7,486 nucleotides of DNA from Chlorobium sp. (lineage in GTDB: Bacteria > Bacteroidota > Chlorobiia > Chlorobiales > Chlorobiaceae). Positions 4,892-7,486 of this stretch are shown here, one piece after another (the stretch's first letter is position 1; every line of letters begins with the position of its first letter). The position numbers and the translations under genes were made by a program. Where the stretch lies: NCBI GenBank assembly GCA_026193435.1, contig JAPHUN010000329.1:1-7486 (forward strand), written 5' to 3'. The notes below the pieces were generated by a model. The model saw nothing but the letters and a program-made list of their open reading frames with translations, was not told the origin of the DNA and ran no database searches.

Positions 4892-7349
4892 ATATAAGAT
4901 AGCTTGCAATGCGCAGAATATCGGCAAACACGCCTCCTGCGGTAACCTCTCCTCCCGCACCCGGTCCTTTGACCACAAGCGGCGTATCCAAATAGCGGTC
5001 CGTGGTAAACACCACCAGATTTTCCGTGCCGTTCAAACCCGCGACAGGATTCGATACAGGCAGCATTTTTACCCCGATACGCGCTTTACCTTCACTGATT
5101 TCACCCGCGTATGCAATCGTCATGCCCTTTTCAGCGGCCTCACTGATTCTGGTTTGATACTCAGCGTCGATACTGCCCAGTCTTTCCATGAACTCTTCAA
5201 CACTCATCTCTCCCCTCAGAGATTCCGGGACAAGGCTCTCACACTCGATATCCTCATAATCAAGCCTGTAACCGAGTTCCCTGCCGAGAATGAGAAATTT
5301 TCTCGCAAAATCAGCACCGGAAAGATCTTCTCGAGGGTCAGGCTCAGTGTAGCCGGCATCTCTTGCGCTCCTGACTATCTCACTGAATTTCCCCCCTTTG
5401 CGAAGTTCATTGAATATGTAACTCAGTGTCCCTGAGAGCACTCCCTCAATCCTGACGATCCTGTCACCGCTGTTTCTCAGATCGTTCAGTGTATTGATGA
5501 TGGGAAGTCCCGCGCCCACATTGGTTTCATAGAGAAAACGGGCATTTGAGGCATGCAACGCCCCGGATATGGTCTCATAGAGTTCCCATGAACCTGCCGT
5601 TCCAAGCTTGTTTGCCGTTACGACAGAGATGTTCGAGGCAAGAAGCTCAGGATAGCATGCAGCAACCTCCGCACTTGCCGTACAGTCCACAAATATGGTA
5701 TTATGCAGATTCCGTGACTTGATATAGTCTACATAGTCGCTCACCGTTTTTCCATCGTTCCTCGGCTTCAGACCGCTCTCCCATCGGCTCAGATCTATGC
5801 CATCATCATCGCTAACATGCATCCGGGTATTTGCCATACCGCTTACGACCACATCCATCTCCTTCTCCTTTCTCAGCGTAAGGCTGTGATCACGAATCTG
5901 CCCGATAAGGCTTTTTGCGATAGTTCCGGTTCCCGCGATAAAAACATGCACCTTCCGGCGGGAGAGCAGAAACGACTCGTGCACACAATGAAGCGCCTTG
6001 TCTTCATCATGGCTGTCAATCACGAACGAGATATTCATCTCATTAGCCCCCTGAGCCACGGCTATGACGTTGATACCGTTTTTTCCGAGCGTCTCGAAAA
6101 GATGGGCCGAAACACCCGGATGCCCCGGCATCTGCTTGCCGACAACAGCGATGATGGCGATATGCTTTCTGAATGTCAGGGATTCTATCTGACGCGCCGC
6201 AAGTTCAGCCGCAAACTCCTGTTCGAGAAGAAGACGTGCTTTTTCCGCCTGGACAAGATTGATGGCGAGACTTATGGACTGCTCTGAAGAGGCCTGTGAA
6301 ATAAAAATTATATTGATTTTGTGACGTGCCAGGCAGCTGAAAAGCCTTGACGCAATACCCGGGACTCCAACCATGCCGCTCCCGGAAAAGTTCAGCAGCA
6401 CAACGTCATTGATTGAGCTGAGGCCGGTCACCGGCTTTCCGGAGCCTGTATCGCTTCCTTCAGGCGCGGAGATACGTGTTCCTTCTACGTCAGGATTGTA
6501 GGAATTCCTGATAGTGATCGGAATCCCCTTCTTCATGGCCGGATGAACTGAATATGGATGCAGCACTTTGGCTCCCGAATGGGAAAGCTCCATCGCCTCG
6601 CCATAGCTGATAAACGGCAAAACATAGGCGTCTTTGACTCGTTTAGGATCTGCGCTGAAAAAGCCATCCACGTCGGTCCATATCTGGATTTCGTCAGCAC
6701 CGGCGACGGAACCGAGTATGGTAGCGGTGTAGTCCGATCCCCCCCTTCCAAGCGTTGTCGCCGTTCCATCATGAGCGGCACCGATATAACCCGTCACGAC
6801 AGGCACTCCGCGCTCCTCTTTGAACCATGCGCTGATCAGTTCCGAAGAAGCGCTCATATCAACCCGTGCATCACAATGATTGGTATCGGTAACAATCAAC
6901 TTTCTCGCATCGGTATATGATGCGTCAAGGCCTTCCTGACAAAAGAACGTGCTCATAATCCTTGCTGAAAAGCGTTCACCGAAACTCAGAATCAACGCCT
7001 TGCTCCTGTCAGAGAGGTCACGAAGAAGGCTGACACCATACAGTATATCACCAAGCTCTTTGAGTTCATCGGTCAAAACTTCCTGAACCTCGTTTCTGCG
7101 GGAGAGGTCAATCAGATCACGAACAAGATCTCCGTGAATATTTTCAATAGTAACAAGCCTTTCCCTGTAACCGGCATCGCCACTTCCCGCGGCAACCGCA
7201 GCTTCCAGGAGCAGATCTGTAACCTTTCGTATAGCGGACACCACAATGATAACAGGTGAATCCTTTATCGCGTTGCGAATAATACCCAGGACATTTCTGA
7301 TCCTTTCACTATTCTCTATCGAGGTGCCGCCAAATTTTAGAACCTTCAT
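4890..7349 (-). CDS. thrA: bifunctional aspartokinase / homoserine dehydrogenase
   Basis: The protein is 819 residues, about the length of E. coli ThrA (820). It phosphorylates aspartate and, after an intervening enzyme, reduces aspartate semialdehyde to homoserine, feeding threonine and methionine synthesis in the cytoplasm. The kinase half shows KFGGTS (5-10), TLGRGGSD (199-206), TDVDGF (225-230) and ELSHSGAKVLHP (254-265). Two ACT-type regulatory segments follow (about 315-385 and 395-465), suggesting end-product control. The dehydrogenase half begins with the nucleotide-binding loop GTGTIA (473-478), then TANK (578-581), YETNVGAGLP (607-616), YTEPDPREDLSGADFARK (667-684; Asp680 and Lys684 match catalytic residues by analogy) and KGPGAGGEVTAGG (794-806). 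The start is placed at MKVLKFGG because that matches the family; no clear Shine-Dalgarno precedes it. In-frame TTG codons at 7391 and 7382 are less likely, as the first lies within the atpG terminator T-run. Confidence 0.96.
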   Translation of the reverse strand: MKVLKFGGTSIENSERIRNVLGIIRNAIKDSPVIIVVSAIRKVTDLLLEAAVAAGSGDAGYRERLVTIENIHGDLVRDLIDLSRRNEVQEVLTDELKELGDILYGVSLLRDLSDRSKALILSFGERFSARIMSTFFCQEGLDASYTDARKLIVTDTNHCDARVDMSASSELISAWFKEERGVPVVTGYIGAAHDGTATTLGRGGSDYTATILGSVAGADEIQIWTDVDGFFSADPKRVKDAYVLPFISYGEAMELSHSGAKVLHPYSVHPAMKKGIPITIRNSYNPDVEGTRISAPEGSDTGSGKPVTGLSSINDVVLLNFSGSGMVGVPGIASRLFSCLARHKINIIFISQASSEQSISLAINLVQAEKARLLLEQEFAAELAARQIESLTFRKHIAIIAVVGKQMPGHPGVSAHLFETLGKNGINVIAVAQGANEMNISFVIDSHDEDKALHCVHESFLLSRRKVHVFIAGTGTIAKSLIGQIRDHSLTLRKEKEMDVVVSGMANTRMHVSDDDGIDLSRWESGLKPRNDGKTVSDYVDYIKSRNLHNTIFVDCTASAEVAACYPELLASNISVVTANKLGTAGSWELYETISGALHASNARFLYETNVGAGLPIINTLNDLRNSGDRIVRIEGVLSGTLSYIFNELRKGGKFSEIVRSARDAGYTEPDPREDLSGADFARKFLILGRELGYRLDYEDIECESLVPESLRGEMSVEEFMERLGSIDAEYQTRISEAAEKGMTIAYAGEISEGKARIGVKMLPVSNPVAGLNGTENLVVFTTDRYLDTPLVVKGPGAGGEVTAGGVFADILRIASYLI

Positions 7350-7382
7350 GCTGATGCTTTTATGTGGTAGAGAAAGATACAA

Positions 7383-7388
7383 ATCATA
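7383..7388 (-). promoter_or_regulatory. possible -10 box for thrA
   Basis: TATGAT on the minus strand matches five of six bases of the -10 consensus and lies just past the atpG terminator, about 34 bases before the thrA start. The region 17 bases upstream is the terminator stem and holds no -35 box (CGAATC). It is therefore only a weak candidate; thrA could also depend on terminator readthrough or on a promoter inside atpG. Confidence 0.25.
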
Positions 7389-7389
7389 C

Positions 7390-7420
7390 AAAAAAAAAGC
7401 GCCCCGATTCGTCGGGGCGC
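7390..7420 (-). terminator. strong rho-independent terminator after atpG
   Basis: On the minus strand GCGCCCCGA (7420-7412) pairs perfectly with TCGGGGCGC (7407-7399) around the tetraloop CGAA, followed by nine T residues (7398-7390). It begins 24 bases past the atpG stop. In the rightward direction the stem is followed by CTGAAAAAAG, so it does not act both ways. It should isolate the ATP synthase transcript from thrA. Confidence 0.92.
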
Positions 7421-7444
7421 CTGAAAAAAGCTGTCTGTACAGGG

Positions 7445-7486
7445 TTATTCTCCCTGCAATGCCTCAGCACCCGCGACAATCTCACT
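7445..7486 (-). CDS. atpG: ATP synthase gamma subunit, last 13 residues only
   Basis: Only the C-terminal codons are in the window, reading SEIVAGAEALQGE and then TAA (7447-7445). An EIVAGAxAL ending is characteristic of the F1 gamma subunit, whose C-terminal helix forms the rotating central shaft inside the alpha3beta3 ring. The gene runs in from the right edge on the minus strand and is followed by the terminator at 7390-7420. The identification rests on this short tail and on the recalled atpG-thrA neighbourhood in green sulfur bacteria. Confidence 0.75.
   Translation of the reverse strand, partial: SEIVAGAEALQGE

Noticed and set aside
5817..6287. Plus-strand open frame of 156 residues
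   Set aside because: It is antisense to the conserved thrA reading frame and shows no recognisable motif of its own.
1..7486. CRISPR array, toxin-antitoxin pair, phage defence genes or riboswitch
   Set aside because: I found no regularly spaced repeats, no small paired genes and no recognisable aptamer; the genes are housekeeping families.

Overview
The window looks like ordinary chromosomal housekeeping DNA, most likely from a green sulfur bacterium (Chlorobiaceae). That assignment rests on the style of the proteins (an endonuclease-type MutL, a two-domain CinA, a fused aspartokinase/homoserine dehydrogenase directly after the ATP synthase gamma gene) and on my recollection of that neighbourhood in Chlorobium-type genomes. 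It was not checked by a search.

Layout from left to right. Bases 1-378 are the 3' part of a plus-strand gene for a monohaem cytochrome c. Bases 379-701 are a gap between converging transcripts. It holds two weak hairpins, a 96-bp two-hairpin repeat with GTCAT/ATGAC ends (probably a dispersed MITE/REP-type element), and a rho-independent terminator that reads leftward. A minus-strand tRNA-Arg(CCU) gene lies at 702-774, just downstream of mutL (815-2689, minus). Bases 2690-3097 are non-coding, with an 8-bp perfect inverted repeat near mutL, a pair of mutually exclusive small hairpins, and a near-consensus sigma70 promoter reading rightward. That promoter serves the only complete plus-strand gene, a small exported protein with a lipocalin-like GKW motif (3098-3628). 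This gene overlaps the end of cinA (3618-4880, minus) tail to tail by 11 bp. cinA follows thrA (4890-7349, minus) by 9 bp, with its ribosome binding site lying over the thrA stop codon. A strong terminator at 7390-7420 separates thrA from the last 13 codons of atpG (7445-7486, minus).

How the genes relate: thrA and cinA form a likely two-gene transcription unit. ThrA makes aspartyl phosphate and reduces aspartate semialdehyde to homoserine. CinA is a predicted NMN deamidase/nucleotide pyrophosphatase of pyridine nucleotide recycling. mutL plus the tRNA may form a second leftward unit ending at the 667-689 terminator. I see no evidence of a new multi-gene system. The points most worth a second look are the two-hairpin repeat, the regulatory-looking palindromes between mutL and the small exported protein gene, and that gene itself.
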